From positions 27,531,985 to 27,595,984 of the forward strand of contig CAIIXF020000004.1 of assembly GCA_903813345.2 (NCBI GenBank): a stretch of DNA of 64,000 nt, read 5' to 3'. The notes beneath the pieces were generated by a model that was given only the letters and a program-made list of their open reading frames with translations, had not been told where the DNA came from and made no database searches. Made by a program: the position numbers and the translations under genes. The stretch comes from Owenia fusiformis. Taxonomy: Eukaryota; Annelida; Polychaeta; Sabellida; Oweniidae. Of the stretch, positions 1 to 11,900 are shown piece by piece (within the stretch, counting starts at the first letter, position 1; each line of letters begins with the position of its first letter).

Positions 1-1389
1 ACTTTATGAACTTTTATTGTAACTTAACTATTCATTTCAATCCTCAAATATTCATGATATTATTGCATTGTTATTTGACTGTATTATCCAACTATCTTGC
101 AATAAATATATTTGTACATAAAAAACAAGGGACTCTATACAATAAAGCAATGCACCAACAGAACGGCATTTTGTTTTGTCTCTGATTCATGGTATGTTTT
201 CAGTTCTCTAAATTGTACAGAAATGCACAAAAATCAGACACATCATTCAAATTTTAGAGAGAAAAATGTGAGAGAGGTTCTGAATTTTTGATAAATACCC
301 TTGCATAAAATACTTTTAAATAAAACATTATCAGCAACATACACTTTCTTGTTTTTAGGTAGATATCCTGACCAATTCCCCGACTCATTTTTTGTGAATT
401 TGGAAAACCAATAAGTACAAAAGTTAAAATTGATATTTTATTAATCAATTGCATATTATGCGAGTGAAACCTTCATCCATCCATCTTAAAAAACTCATTG
501 TAGTTGATTCCATAAGTGTAAATGACCTTGTTGTTTAACCCTTGCAACTGCCATATATAATTGCAGACAATATCATTATAACTGCCTGACAAATATATAC
601 AACAATGTTAGTGGCTTTGTTCTTTGATACTGTCATTTTCTGCTGTTTCTTGTTTCAATCCGACCTGTACACCTTCAAAAATGATATCAGTTTTGCTGAT
701 CCAAACATTTCAATAAATTCGTCTGATCTATTTTCACTATTTTAACCCCTTTCAAGCAATTAGCCTGCAAGTGTATATAGAGATTAACACCTACCTGCTG
801 GTTGTTACTGCACATTTGTTGCTGGTGACCACCTCCGGCTGATAAACTAAATTTTTGAAAATCGACATTCCCATGTTAACCAATGGGAAATGTAGGTTTG
901 CCACAAGTCATATGACAATATCCATCCATCCGAGTCCTTGCAAAAAATATGAGTTAGGCAGATAATTGAGGAAAAAACTGAGAAAATTTGGAGGTATTGG
1001 AAATAAAGTCAAGTTACCTTTCCATCAATATTTTAAGTTATTTCATCGCAGGTTAAGTAAATAAAAATTCAAACGTAAGAGGCTTTAACACATAGTTCAG
1101 TGGGGGAGCTAAGATTGCCAAACTTATGGAGGGGAGTGTACAAATTGTCTCTCGTTCCCTCCCCTTATATCTACTTTATTTGCCAATATCATTTTTACTT
1201 TAATTTAAAGAGTTTTCTAACAGCATTTGTTTTAACTAAAGGATAATAAATTCAAAATGAAAGGTGTAACATATCAGTATTTTAATAATATTTAAGAAAA
1301 CATTTATTCTGTCAAAACGTAGAAATAAACGAGTATAAGAGAATGGGGTGTGTCTATGTGCATATTTCAAGTTCATTTCAAATTAGAAA
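1..1389. other. AT-rich stretch with no recognisable gene
   Basis: No coding segment, RNA gene or clear repeat boundary was seen on either strand. The only open frame of note is a short minus-strand one near 254-454 without family features. Confidence 0.5.
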
Positions 1390-1801
1390 ATGGAAAATAA
1401 CCGCCAAGAAGACATGTTCAATGCTGGTAATAGTGGGAGTAGATCCGGGAGTACTGATCAATAATATGTTCGTGTAGGCCGACAACCGCCTCAAGAGAAT
1501 GCTGCTACAGTGACTGAGCCTGTAAGTTGAATATTGCATGTACATTGTATACTTACCCAAAATAGATTTTCCTATGATTCTATGATGCATTTTAATCCTT
1601 TGTAATGCATAGACAATAGTTAGGCTTACACAGTAGTTGCAACATGAATATTGTCCAGTTGTCTGAATAAACCACCAAGCCCGGGCCACCCAGCTTATAC
1701 TCTTATTTCATTTTGCAGTCTATGCAGGAGGTGTACAGAAAAAGAAAAAGATAGAGAAGAGGTTGGACAGACCAAAACCTGACATTGTCAAAGATTACAC
1801 G
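1390..1801 (+). pseudogene. Putative two-exon gene fragment with a premature stop
   Basis: An ATG at 1390 opens a frame that runs to 1521 and ends exactly at a consensus donor (gtaagt). It is polar (starts MENNRQEDMF) and carries one in-frame TAA in its middle, after which it continues in the same frame. A second exon-like segment follows a ttttgcag acceptor (1719-1801) and ends at a gtatgg donor; one frame of it is basic (KKKKIEKRLDRPKPDIV) but is not the frame predicted by joining to exon 1. The protein is not recognised. The long TA-flanked element lies 120 bp downstream and may have broken the gene. It could also be part of an older transposon. Confidence 0.3.
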
Positions 1802-2848
1802 GTATGGAAACCTGCTAACTGATTATTTCTAAAGACATAAGGCTAAATCCACTTCAATGCCAGTATTGTTTTTATTTGTCCATTTCATATAATTTCTTTG
1901 TAAGTATAGTAATATATAAGTATTAGGGTGGTCCAAAATATGGCGAAAAACCAACTTTGTTTCAGATCATCTTCCTCATTTCACTTACTGTTGTCCATGA
2001 CCTAAAACACCTGCACACCAAATTTTAAGACCCAAATCACATGGGAAATTTACCCACGCTTCGACTGAAAATTCGGTTATTTCATGATTTTTTGCTATTT
2101 TCGATAAATTGTCATCTCCCTTTTCCTGGTATAATATGTTTCTATTTTTTCATAATAAACATTTTGTAGGACTCTTTATTACTTCATAATACTAGGAACC
2201 CATACACCAAATGTTGAGACCCAAATCCCATGGGAAATTTACCCACGCTTCGACTGAAAAATTCAGTTATTTCATGATTTTTTGCTATTTTCGATAAATT
2301 GCCATCTCCATTTTCCTGGTATAAAATGGTAGATGTCTTTTCATAATAAATATTTTTGGATGACTCTTTATTACTTCATAATACTTAGGAACCCATACAT
2401 CAAATTTTGAGACCCAAATCCCATGGGAAATTTACCCACGCTTCGACTGAAAAATTGGGTTATTTCATATACAATACAATACATCTCTATTTTCCTGGTA
2501 TTATATGTTTCTATTTTTTATAATAAATATTTTGGGAGGTCTCTTTATTACTTCATAATACGAGGAACCCATACCCCAAATATTCACCAAATTTTTAGAC
2601 CCTGGCCCCATGAGAAATTAATTCATGCTTCAACCAAAAATTTGTGATTTTCTGCGAATTTTCTCCTATTTTCAATAGATCAACATTAATCTTATATTTA
2701 GTTTTTAAACATTTTAGGAGGACATTAATACGTTCTTAATACTAGGAACCCATACATTTAATATGTACCAAATGTTTAGACCTGAACCCCATGGGAAATT
2801 CACGTTTGCTTTGATCATATACTTTTGATTTTTGTCGTTTAGAGCACC

Positions 2849-3065
2849 ATATCCAGTGATCTCCCCAGGATTTTTTCTCAAGTGGGAGCAAATTTCTCAT
2901 TTTCACAATTCACACTGAGAATGGTCAAAATATGCCCATCTTTTATGATTTTTCTCATTTTCAAGTGGGTGCAAATGGATTTTCAAGTGGGTGCAAGCCT
3001 GATTTTAAAATCTCAGGTGGGTGCTGCGCCCACTTGCTCTAATGCTGGGGAGATCACTGATATCA
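2849..3065. mobile_element. Nested palindromic MITE of about 215 bp
   Basis: The inverted ends ATATCCAGTGATCTCCCCAG and CTGGGGAGATCACTGATAT bound the segment. Inside are three direct repeats of AAGTGGGTGCAAAT-type sequence. It sits within the core of the larger TA-flanked element and is therefore younger. A related internal piece (TTTGCACCCACTTGAGATG ... CCTGGGGACA) appears near 12450-12485. Confidence 0.7.
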
Positions 3066-3481
3066 TTGTTGTGTGATGTGCAATTTGTAATAAATTGTAT
3101 TACACGTTGTCTTAATTATCCTGTTTGGCCTTACATACGTTACATCGTGAAATGTGGTTATATAGTACTTTAAGGTAATTCCTTATTTTCCGTTTTAATG
3201 GCTTCCTAATTGGAGCCCCGTGTTTTTTCAGGAACACACAACTCATTCCATTCAGATGCACAAACAATGTAAACATAGCACATAGTACATTATAGAAAAT
3301 TACTAACCATCGACTAATAATCTAAATACATATTTGAACTCAGTGTAAAATTGAAAGAGCTGACCAAGTATGGAATGAGTTCCAGAAATAACATTGGACT
3401 CCACTTAAAATTTCTGAACATACAGAATTACCTTAAGTGTTTCTCATTGCTCTTCCTATCTTCTACATTGTGTACTTTCAG

Positions 3482-3637
3482 GGCATGAACATTTTCAGAG
3501 AAATGACAAAGATCAGTGGAAGCTCGAATCCCTTGAAGATTTGGTACAGGCTTACTGGTTACAACAGAGACCATGCCATTGATACATTGATCAATCAAAA
3601 AATCATTTCTCCAAAGAAAATCAGATTTGATATTTGA
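3482..3637 (+). CDS. Exon-like frame inside the TA-flanked element, function unknown
   Basis: An open frame of 51 codons follows a plausible acceptor (tactttcag) and starts GMNIFREMTKISGSS, ending at TGA. It contains the polar segment YRLTGYNRDHAIDTLINQK. No family is recognised. A second short frame directly downstream (3634-3816) may be a frameshifted continuation. As the only coding candidate between the long inverted arms it could be a captured exon or a remnant transposase piece. Confidence 0.25.
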   Translation, partial: GMNIFREMTKISGSSNPLKIWYRLTGYNRDHAIDTLINQKIISPKKIRFDI

Positions 3638-4811
3638 CCTTACCCTGTAAAGATGTGAGAAAGAATATGACATCTCACACAACAATCCAAACAAAGTCCT
3701 GTGATGTATCCCTACTGAAACCAACAAACCAAATCTTCAAGGCATTTGAGTTGCTGTCGAGTCATCACTTGTTAATATTAACCCCAGTAGATAAATGTAC
3801 AAGTAAAAGATCCTAAATTTTCCCCAAACTACTGAATTTGTCGCCTTTCAATAAGACTTAAAGTCTTGATATTTAGGTGTTTCTTTGGATTAAGAAGGAA
3901 TTACCATAATGTTTATTAACATATTATGCCCCTAAAACAGACATCATAAGCTATCATAAGCACCAGTTTTCAGTCAAAGCATGGGTAACGTTCTCATTGG
4001 ATTTGGGTCTCAAAATTTGGTGGATATTTGGTGTATGGGTTTTTAGTATTATGAAGTAATAAAGAGTCCTCAAAAATGTTTATTATAAAAACATATCGTA
4101 CCAGGAAAATGGAGACAGCAATTTATTGAAAATCGGAAAAAATGTGAAAATCACAATTTTTCAGTCAAACCATGGGTAAATTTCCCATGGGATTTGGGTC
4201 TCGAAATTTGGTTTATGGGTTCCTAGTATTATGAAGTAATAAAGAGTCATCCAAAAATATTTATTATGAAAAAATAGAAACATATTATACCAGGAAAATG
4301 GAGACAGTAATCTATTGAAAATCGGACAAAACTGTGAAAATCACAATTTTTCAGTCAAAGCATGGGTAAATTTCACATGGGATTTGGGTCTCAAAATTTG
4401 GTGTTTGGGCTCCTAGTATTATTAAGTAATAAAGAGTCCTACAAAAATGTTTATTATGAAAAAATAGAAACATTCTATACCAGGAAAAGGAGATGGCAAT
4501 TTATCGCAAATAGCAAAAAATCATGAAATAACAAAATTTTTCAGTCGAAGCGTGGGTAAATTTCCCATGGGATTTGGGTCTCAAAATTTGGTGTGCAGGT
4601 GTTTTAGGTCATGGACAACAGTAAGTCAAATGAGGAAGATGATCCGAAAGAAAGTTGGTTTTTCGCCATATTTTGGACCACCCTAATAAGTATAGTATAT
4701 ATATAAGTATTGTTTTGCCATGCATGTACATGAATGTTTTATTTGTTATTTGCTTTATTGGACTTATACATTACATGTTCAAGAGACCAATAAACTTATT
4801 AATAATAATAA

Positions 4812-5153
4812 TAATCCCCACCTCAAAGCTAAATATTTCTAGAAATGAAGAAACACTTATAAATAGGTTAAGGGTAGACCTGCTCTTCAGGGCTCAACTC
4901 TTTGCCCACAACTACACCTTCATCAGTTCTCCTAACTGTTCTTGTGGTCTACCTGAAACTCCAAAACACTTCTTTTTTCCACTGCCTTCTGTATGAAAAT
5001 GCAAGAACCACCTTTTTCAATACTGTCTATACTGAAACTCCTTTGATCCCCACTAAACAATCTACACTTTTAGAATACCTAGCCTTTGGCAATCGTAATT
5101 TTAGCAAGGATGAAAACACAAAAAATCTTTACTCTGACTTCTGCCTTTATTAA
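4812..5153 (+). pseudogene. LINE reverse-transcriptase C-terminal end and 3' tail, frameshifted
   Basis: The frame reads RLRVDLLFRAQLFAHNY followed by a zinc-knuckle-like NCSCGLPETPKHFFF, the pattern found after the RT domain in many non-LTR retrotransposons (arginine/leucine-rich start, then CxC..E..H). After the HFFF motif the frame shifts by one and continues from 4980 to a stop at 5151-5153. Downstream, 5154-5445 looks like the 3' untranslated tail and ends in AATAAAATAATAATAAG. The 5' part of the LINE is missing, as usual for a truncated insertion. A poly(AAT) stretch (4795-4815) precedes it and may be the tail of an earlier element. Confidence 0.6.
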
Positions 5154-5689
5154 GAGATGGCTTACCCCACATTGAACAAGACTATTCTAGAACCTATTGC
5201 ACCCTGCCTTGTCTTGCAAATATAAAAAATTACATTGTCCCTCTGCCCTGTATTTCCCCCAGTCCCAGCCCAGCTCAGACCCCCCCCCCCCTTCCACCCC
5301 TCTTCAACTTTTTCCCCGCTAGGCTAGAGTGCTTATAATGCCAAAATGGTGATTAGCACTTGAATATGCTCTCTTGTATTTACTATATTACCCCATGTAC
5401 ATCTATTTTACATAAATGAATAAAATAATAATAAGTAATAAGTCTTCGAAGATGTTCATACATATACCTGTACAAACTAAAATCATTGTTTCTGGGAAAG
5501 GATGAGTTGCAAGAAAGACGATACCTAAGGTCCCAGATCTACAAAGGGTTATCATTTCACTGATTCACCAAGCAGGCAGTATCGCAACAAAACCATTTTT
5601 TACATAATTATGCATCACCAAATAAGATTTGACTGCTGATGGCATCTTGGCAATACTTTGAGGCAGGCCACTGTAAGGGCCATGTGATA

Positions 5690-6645
5690 GGATGAGGGGA
5701 GGGGTAGCCAAGCGATATGCTTATAATGCTGTAAAACACAGTTTTTCAATACAGGATGTAAATGCCCTGTGCTGGGCTTTTCAACAATGCCAGCATATCA
5801 ACTATATCTTTATCACTAAAGAGGAATATAAGATCAGTGAGTCACAGCTAGTGGTATATAAGCATTCCAAGTCAGTCAAGGGGACAATGCAACTACATGG
5901 GTTTTCAAAGCAGGCCATGGAAAAGGGCCATGTGATAGGATGGGGGAAGGGGTAGCCAAGTGAGATGCTTATAATGCTGTAAAACACAGTTTTTCAATAC
6001 AGGATGTAAATGCCCTGTGCTGGGCTTTTCAAGAATGCCAGCATATCAACTATATCTTTATCACTAAAGAGGAATATAAGATCAGTGAGTCACAGCTAGT
6101 GGTATATAAGCATTCCAAGTCAGTCAAGGAGACAATGCAACTACATGGGTTTTCAAAGCAGGCCATGGAAAAGGGCCATGTGATAGGATGGGGGAAGGGG
6201 TAGCCAAGTGAGATGCTTACAATGCTGTAAAACACAGTTTTTCAATACAGGATGTAAATGCCCTGTGCTGGGCTTTTCAAGAATGCCAGCATATCAACTA
6301 TATCTTTATCACTAAAGAGGAATATGAGATCAGTGAGTCACAGCTAGTGGAATATAAGCATTCCAAGTCAGTCAAGGGGACAATGCAACAACATGGGTTT
6401 TCAAAGCAGGCCATGGAAAAGGGCCATGTGATAGGATGGGGGAAGGGGTAGCCAAGTGAGATGCTTATAATGCTGTAAAACATAGTTTTTCAATACAGGA
6501 TGTAAATGCCCTGTGCTGGGCTTTTCAAGAATGCCAGCATATCAACTATATCTTTATCACTAAAGAGGAATATGAGATCAGTGAGTCACAGCTAGTGGAA
6601 TATAAATATTCCAAGTCAGTCAAGGGGACAATGCAACTACATGGG
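5690..6645. repeat. Tandem array of a 248 bp unit, almost four copies
   Basis: Starting positions of identical features are spaced by 248 bp (for example the motif AAGAGGAATATAAGATCAGT at about 5819, 6067, 6315, 6563). The first unit has an 87-codon plus-strand open frame from 5692; later units keep only parts of it, and a minus-strand 61-codon frame recurs in each unit. The last copy breaks off near 6645. Copies differ by only a few bases, so the array is fairly young. No protein family is recognised, so a tandemly amplified exon or a satellite are both possible. Confidence 0.85.
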
Positions 6646-9600
6646 GTTTGCACAAGTCTGAGAATGGTGTATCCCTCCATATAAGACAAACTACATGACG
6701 TGTATGTGAAGAATGTTTCATCCCCAATCACCAGTGTAATTGGCTAGAAAATTTTTCCAATCTAAAGTTTGTCAAAGTCAGGTTAAAAGAAGGAAATACA
6801 TTGATTCAGAGATTCACTAGGGCATGATGCTGAATTTTGTGACATTTTCTCAATGGTTTTTTAAGTCAAATATCTCAAAAACAGTAAAAATTTAATGTGG
6901 ACATATATAAAGCAATTTGTCGAGAATGCTTATATCTAGTTACAATTCAATTAATAGCAATAAATAATGAGGTTTGAGAGCAAAATCTGAGAAAGTTAAA
7001 AAAACTTAAATTTGACTACTATGTCTCTGGCTATTCTTTTCCATTAATAGTCCTTTGTATTATTCACTTATAGCACATAGTGCATGTTGATGTCTCTGGC
7101 TGTTTACTGCTGTAAGTTGGAGAACGAAGCACCAAAATTGGAACACTAAGAGATACCTGAAACAAGAAAAAAGCAGAGGGTTTGGGGTTCCAGCTTGGAT
7201 TCCTACTAATAATAAAGTGGATTTATGAGGTGTTAACATCAAAATATTGGTCAGGCATATGACATCATGCTCGAAACAGGGTTATTGAAGTCCCCTCTAA
7301 AAGGACTGACTACACCAAACACATCAGGACAGACCATGGATTAACTGCCCCTATTCTAAAACATCTGAAATGTGAATGTGTGTAAAAAATATACAATGAG
7401 CCTTATAAACACTGGGATTCTTCAAGATGAAACCAAAATTTAAGAAGACAATCTTAATCCAATCTGCATCTGTCAACTCGATCCAATGTTTGGCAATTTT
7501 TAAAAATTGGTGCAAGAAGCTTGTTGCTCTAATACTTGGCTCATCAACACTTGGCATAAGTACACCACAGAGATGAATTCCCATGCGAGGAGTGAATACC
7601 AGATGTTTGCATGACAAAATGTCACCACCCAAAAAAAGGTTAATTTAAAGCAAGTTGAAAAATACCTTTTTGACCTTTTTTTTAACCTTGAGAGATCAAT
7701 AAAGATCAAATCTAAAATTTTATCTGAGCTTCTTAAATCTTGTAGATGACTTTGAAAAAACCTTGTTCAGTTTGAAGCAAGTTAAAAAATATCTTTTACA
7801 TTGAGAAGGTCATTGCAGGTCAGGTGTCAAATCTAAAGACAGATTTGAACTTCTGCGAGATTGTAGATTATTTTATTCAATTTGAACTTGTAGATGATTG
7901 AGAAATAACAAATACTGTTTAGACTTACTTCACTTAAGTTATTGGAAGTTGTAAGAATTTGTTACAGACGTCAACCACCGGACCCAAACCGCCATCACAA
8001 AAATTGGAGACAATAACAATATGTCACCAATTTGGTGGTGACAAAATAATCACCAAGCTACGCTTCCATTATTAGTAGCTATAGATGAAACTATTAAAAG
8101 GACTTTGAGCACAAACAGACACACATTGTCAAGGCAGTGCTTTTTTGCAGAACATTGGTCTGAGAGGTACAATTTAGAGGTTTCAAACCATTAATATAAC
8201 CCTGGCAACTATATAGCATATCTGTGGGTTAAAGCTGAGGAAGACAATTCCTGAAAAAAAACATTTGCCAACTCAAGATAAATGCTAAATACACCTCAGT
8301 CTGGAGTCAGAACAAGCTCATAGATTGTCCAAGACAATGAACCATCACTTAAAACTGTAAGTATTTTTCCAATTTTGTGGCTGGCTTGAAGAATAAACAT
8401 TTTATATAGGTATTAGAATTTCAATATAGCTTGCATCGATTCAAGGCACAAAGATTTTCTATGAACATGAACAATGCTAAATGGACGTTCAATGGATTTA
8501 TTCCATCAAATGAATATCATCATAATATAATGGCTGTTACATACTCTGTGTATCTTATCCGAACACATTTAATTAAAAAATTATGTTAACATTTTATGGC
8601 ATGACAAAAATATTTTAGTTTACGTGTGGTGGTCTAGAGTTGGTAATCAGTGAGATCTTTGCTCCTTGGTTTCTTATATTTCTTTAAGAAAACTTACTTA
8701 TGTTGCATCCTTTTAGGGCCACAATGGCCTGAACGAAATTACAGTAAGTGCTGTCTTTAAGTTCATTACTGATTTGATGTATTGCTGATGAAATTCAACC
8801 AGATGTTGTTGCACTGTAAGTGTTCCTGTTGGTAAAAAATTGTTGACAACACTATTTCTGTATTTGCTTATTTGCTTATTCTGTTTTATTTTGTTTCATA
8901 AATTATTGTGTCTATTTTGTAATAATTATGTTGTATGAATGTAAACAACACAACAAACCATGAAAAGTAATACATTTCAACAAGAATAACAGAAAATTAT
9001 ATCAGTTAATGACTTTGAATTTTTTGTCAACTTTTCAAACCTATATATCAACCAGCCGTCCTGCTGTGATGTGACGTTATGGTCGATATATCGACCAGCC
9101 ATCCTTTAAGGGTTAAGAGACATCTTGCTACTCATGATAGTTGTCCAAGTTTGGTATGTGCAAAGTGTGGACAGGGCAAAAACCGCAGGGATTTGCAACA
9201 AAACATGAAAATAAATGTAAAGGGATTAAAACATAGGAATGGGATATGGAAGATAAAGTGAAATGGCAGTTTTTTTTTATTTTTGAATTTTTTTCTCACA
9301 CACAAATTTTTATACCTTAACTTATTCTTCAGTTAGAAGAAATTGATGAATTGTTTGTCAAATACTGAAATAAGAGCATTATTAACAAACATGGCAAATT
9401 AAGTAGAAGTAGGGTAGTTTGATAATATGATAATTGGAGTAAATTCTCATTTTAGGCAACAGTCTGATGACACCACATTGTTTGTCAACCAGTTGTCACA
9501 GCTGATGAGTCTATTTACTTTGTGTTTCTACTGCACAAGCAGTTCAGGGCACAGTGCTTGGCCTTAGACAGTTTTGCAGCAACTGTGGGAAGACATACCT

Positions 9601-10272
9601 ATGGAGTTCCCGACTCTTCATTCTCTCAGGCAACAGTTTGATGACACCACATTGTCACTGTACCTTGTCGATGGTTAGGCGTGATATTGTTAAATGAAAA
9701 GAAGGAAAGGTGCATTGTCGGAGCTAGAACAAAAGATTATGCATGATAGGAAATGTATGTAATATTTTAAAATGTATCGCAATAGAAATGTTTTAAGAAA
9801 AAATCTTTTGATACTCATTAAATGTATCTTTATAGAATTCCAAATGAAGGTACTCACTAAACTGAACCAGATAATAGACCTTCAACAAGCTGGAAAACAT
9901 CTTGGTATTTTCTGATAGAGAAAGGAAAAGACCCCTTTTTAAAGTAAGAGAGCATGTTAAAATATCTCAGCTTTTTGAATTACCACTGTCAACATTCAAA
10001 TAAAATCATACTAATCTTGACTTTTTAGATAACTGACTTTGATGGAAGTAATTATGTGGGGTCTCGGTTAGGCACATATACACCAGGCTACATTTAGCCA
10101 GACATAAAATTCCAACAAATTGGCTGAATTTTTTATGAACGTAATGGACAACTTATTTAGGCATTTTTTCTGAGAAATTTACGTCTTACCCATCATTCAA
10201 GAGAAAATGCTCAAGTCCACCACATGACAGACGTTGGTAACTTAAAAAAAATATTTAAAAACTTGAAAAATA
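6646..10272. other. 3.6 kb with no convincing gene
   Basis: Only short unrelated open frames occur on either strand. Small features: a 16 bp palindrome GGTCGATATATCGACC at about 9081, and an approximate repeat of AGGCAACAGT(C/T)TGATGACACC at about 9457 and 9629. I see no coding motif, RNA gene or transposon end. Confidence 0.45.
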
Positions 10273-10596
10273 GTGACTACATCTTTAAATGCTTTTCAGC
10301 CTCCTCTTGCTTCAAATGTTCCTGATGATGTGAATGTTGCAAGAACTATGCTACTCAGTGTGAGAGACGGTATGAATGCATTGTATGAGCGTATGCAAGG
10401 TTTGCGAAAGAGGGTTGGATGGCTGAATGTGGCAGTTACTCCTGAAAAAAAAATTAGAGTAAGCACGTACTCTGAAAAATATTGTTCATTGTGTGTATTT
10501 CAATCAGACTGCTTGTTGCATTGTCTCCTTAGTGTCCGTCAAAATAAGCCAGAAATGAGTTTCGATAAGAATAGAGAGGGGCAAGAAAATTCATAG
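10273..10596 (+). pseudogene. N-terminal fragment of a SWIM-zinc-finger transposon-associated protein (family A)
   Basis: The frame carries PPLASNVPDDVNVARTML and DGMNALYERMQGLRKRVGWL. The same segments recur at 59343-59585 and around 60470-60660, where they run on into a SWIM zinc finger, so this copy is the N-terminal part of that protein. After VGWLNVAV the sequence diverges into non-coding family-A repeat and the open frame ends at 10596 without the conserved continuation. The DNA-transposon link rests on my recollection of similar SWIM proteins scattered in invertebrate genomes. Confidence 0.45.
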
Positions 10597-11115
10597 AACC
10601 TACTTCTGCGTTGCACAAAAATGAAACTCACTAATCAATTCAATTAACTGACCATCTTCAGCATAGAATCAAATGTAAGTCATATTTGATTTTTAATTCT
10701 GTGTGACTTCAATTCAAATGTTTTGTGTTCAAACTGATTTTAGGTGAGGCCTCTCAGACTAAGAATGCCCACAATATCGGAATGAACCTTGTCCATTGCA
10801 CAAGAAAATGCGGACTGATATCGGCCTTTGCATGTTTCACACCAGAATATCATATTTGAGAACCAATACAAGCTATTCATAGATCACAGAATGAAGGCTT
10901 ACAGGTATATACCATGCTAGGATGAGTTCATCAGGGAGTAGAGGACGGTCTTACATAAAACCAGTCCCCAACTAATTGTAGTTTTAAGAATTGTTATTCA
11001 TTTTAAACTGAATTCAATCATGAAGTGTAGAGGCATAGATTCTAAACCAGGAAGTATTTTTATGTTTATCAATATCCATTTGCATCCTAAGCATCCCTGC
11101 ATCTTATCCAAATAT
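10450..11115. repeat. Family-A interspersed repeat, copy 1, plus a 100 bp repeat shared with 48 kb
   Basis: From ATTAGAGTAAGCACG at about 10453 to about 10925 the sequence matches 19830-20275 and 20676-20700 at high identity, including TCTCAGACTA and ATCATATTTGAGA landmarks. Its last part, 11012-11115, begins AATTCAATCATGAAGTGTAG and matches 47953-48062. No protein is encoded in this part. Confidence 0.75.
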
Positions 11116-11116
11116 G

Positions 11117-11606
11117 CAGGCCTGTCAACTGTCCCGCAATTTGCGTATTTGTCACGCATTTGCTGAAGAATTTGAAGTCACGCCAGTTTTTTTTGCGTGA
11201 CAGAAAATGTCACGCAAAATACGCATTTTACCTGGTAATTGTCAAGCAAAAATATTTCTGTAGAAATTTTTTCGAAATATGTTTACGATACGGTAAAAAT
11301 ACGAACGCCGGAAAAAAACGAACGCAATTTGTTCGGATTTGTCACGCGAATCCCGTATGTGTCACGCATGTTCATTGGAAATTTTTCGTACCTACCCCCC
11401 CCCCCCCCCCCCCCCCCCCCCGTTGACGTAGCGAGCGCGAAAAATTTGAGGTGTTCAAAGTTTGGCAAAGGTGCTCAAACTTTGGCCAAAGGTGTTTAAA
11501 AGTTGGCCAAAGGTGTTCAAAATTTGGACAAAAGTGTTCAGATTTGGACTTAGGTGTCCAACATTTTGAAGTCACTCATATTAGGTGGTCCCAAGTTGAC
11601 AGCCCT
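11117..11606. mobile_element. hAT-like MITE, 490 bp
   Basis: The left end CAGGCCTGTCAACTGTCCCG matches the reverse complement of the right end, AGGGCTGTCAACTTGGGACC, after one base. Flanking 8-mers CAAATATG (11109-11116) and GAAATATG (11607-11614) form an 8 bp target duplication with one mismatch. Ends of CAGGG-type with 8 bp duplications are typical of hAT. It holds a run of about 26 C at 11395-11420 and a minisatellite, but no transposase. Frames crossing the C run give polyproline artefacts. Confidence 0.7.
11447..11565. repeat. Minisatellite of about 21 bp, six diverged units
   Basis: Units of the form AGGTGTTCAAAGTTTGGCAA follow each other with small changes inside the hAT-like MITE. 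Confidence 0.75.
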
Positions 11607-11900
11607 GAAATATGTTACTCAATAATGAAATAAAATAGTATAATCTTTGGTTTTACAAACTTGTATGATATTTGATAAGTGTAAAAGTTTTTTAGGAGCA
11701 TTTTTCTAGAGCCATTTTGTAGGGAAAAAATTGAACAATCTTTTAATCTAAAGTATGACCAGAATCGATTGCAAACTTCATATTTGCACATTTGATGAGA
11801 TAAACCATTTGTAACCATACATAATGGCACCAAGATGCATTTTTGAACTATGAACCCTCATAGTTGACCTTCTGGGACCCTGACCCAATGGCCCCATGGC

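Larger units (their letters stand above)
1924..4685. mobile_element. 2.76 kb TA-flanked element with very long repeat-filled inverted arms
   Basis: The element begins TA-GGGTGGTCCAAAATATGG and ends in the reverse complement followed by TA, so both ends and a TA target duplication are visible, as in the Tc1/mariner (IS630) superfamily. Each arm is a series of diverged direct repeats of about 180 bp, recognisable by CATGGGAAATTTACCCACGC, by a Ser/Thr-like run of CTTTATTACTTCATAATACT and by GACCCAAATC. The left arm spans about 1926-2835 and the right about 3960-4683 in inverted orientation. The core carries a nested MITE and a short exon-like frame but no transposase, so it is probably non-autonomous. 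Confidence 0.8.

Noticed and set aside
1378-1689. Minus-strand 103-codon frame
   Set aside because: Runs antisense across the exon, donor and intron of the plus-strand gene fragment, with no family features.
5802-6731. Four minus-strand 61-codon frames
   Set aside because: They recur once per 248 bp unit because the DNA is repeated; no protein features.
11160-11575. Proline-rich and glycine-rich frames
   Set aside because: They arise from the 26-base C homopolymer and the minisatellite inside the hAT-like MITE.
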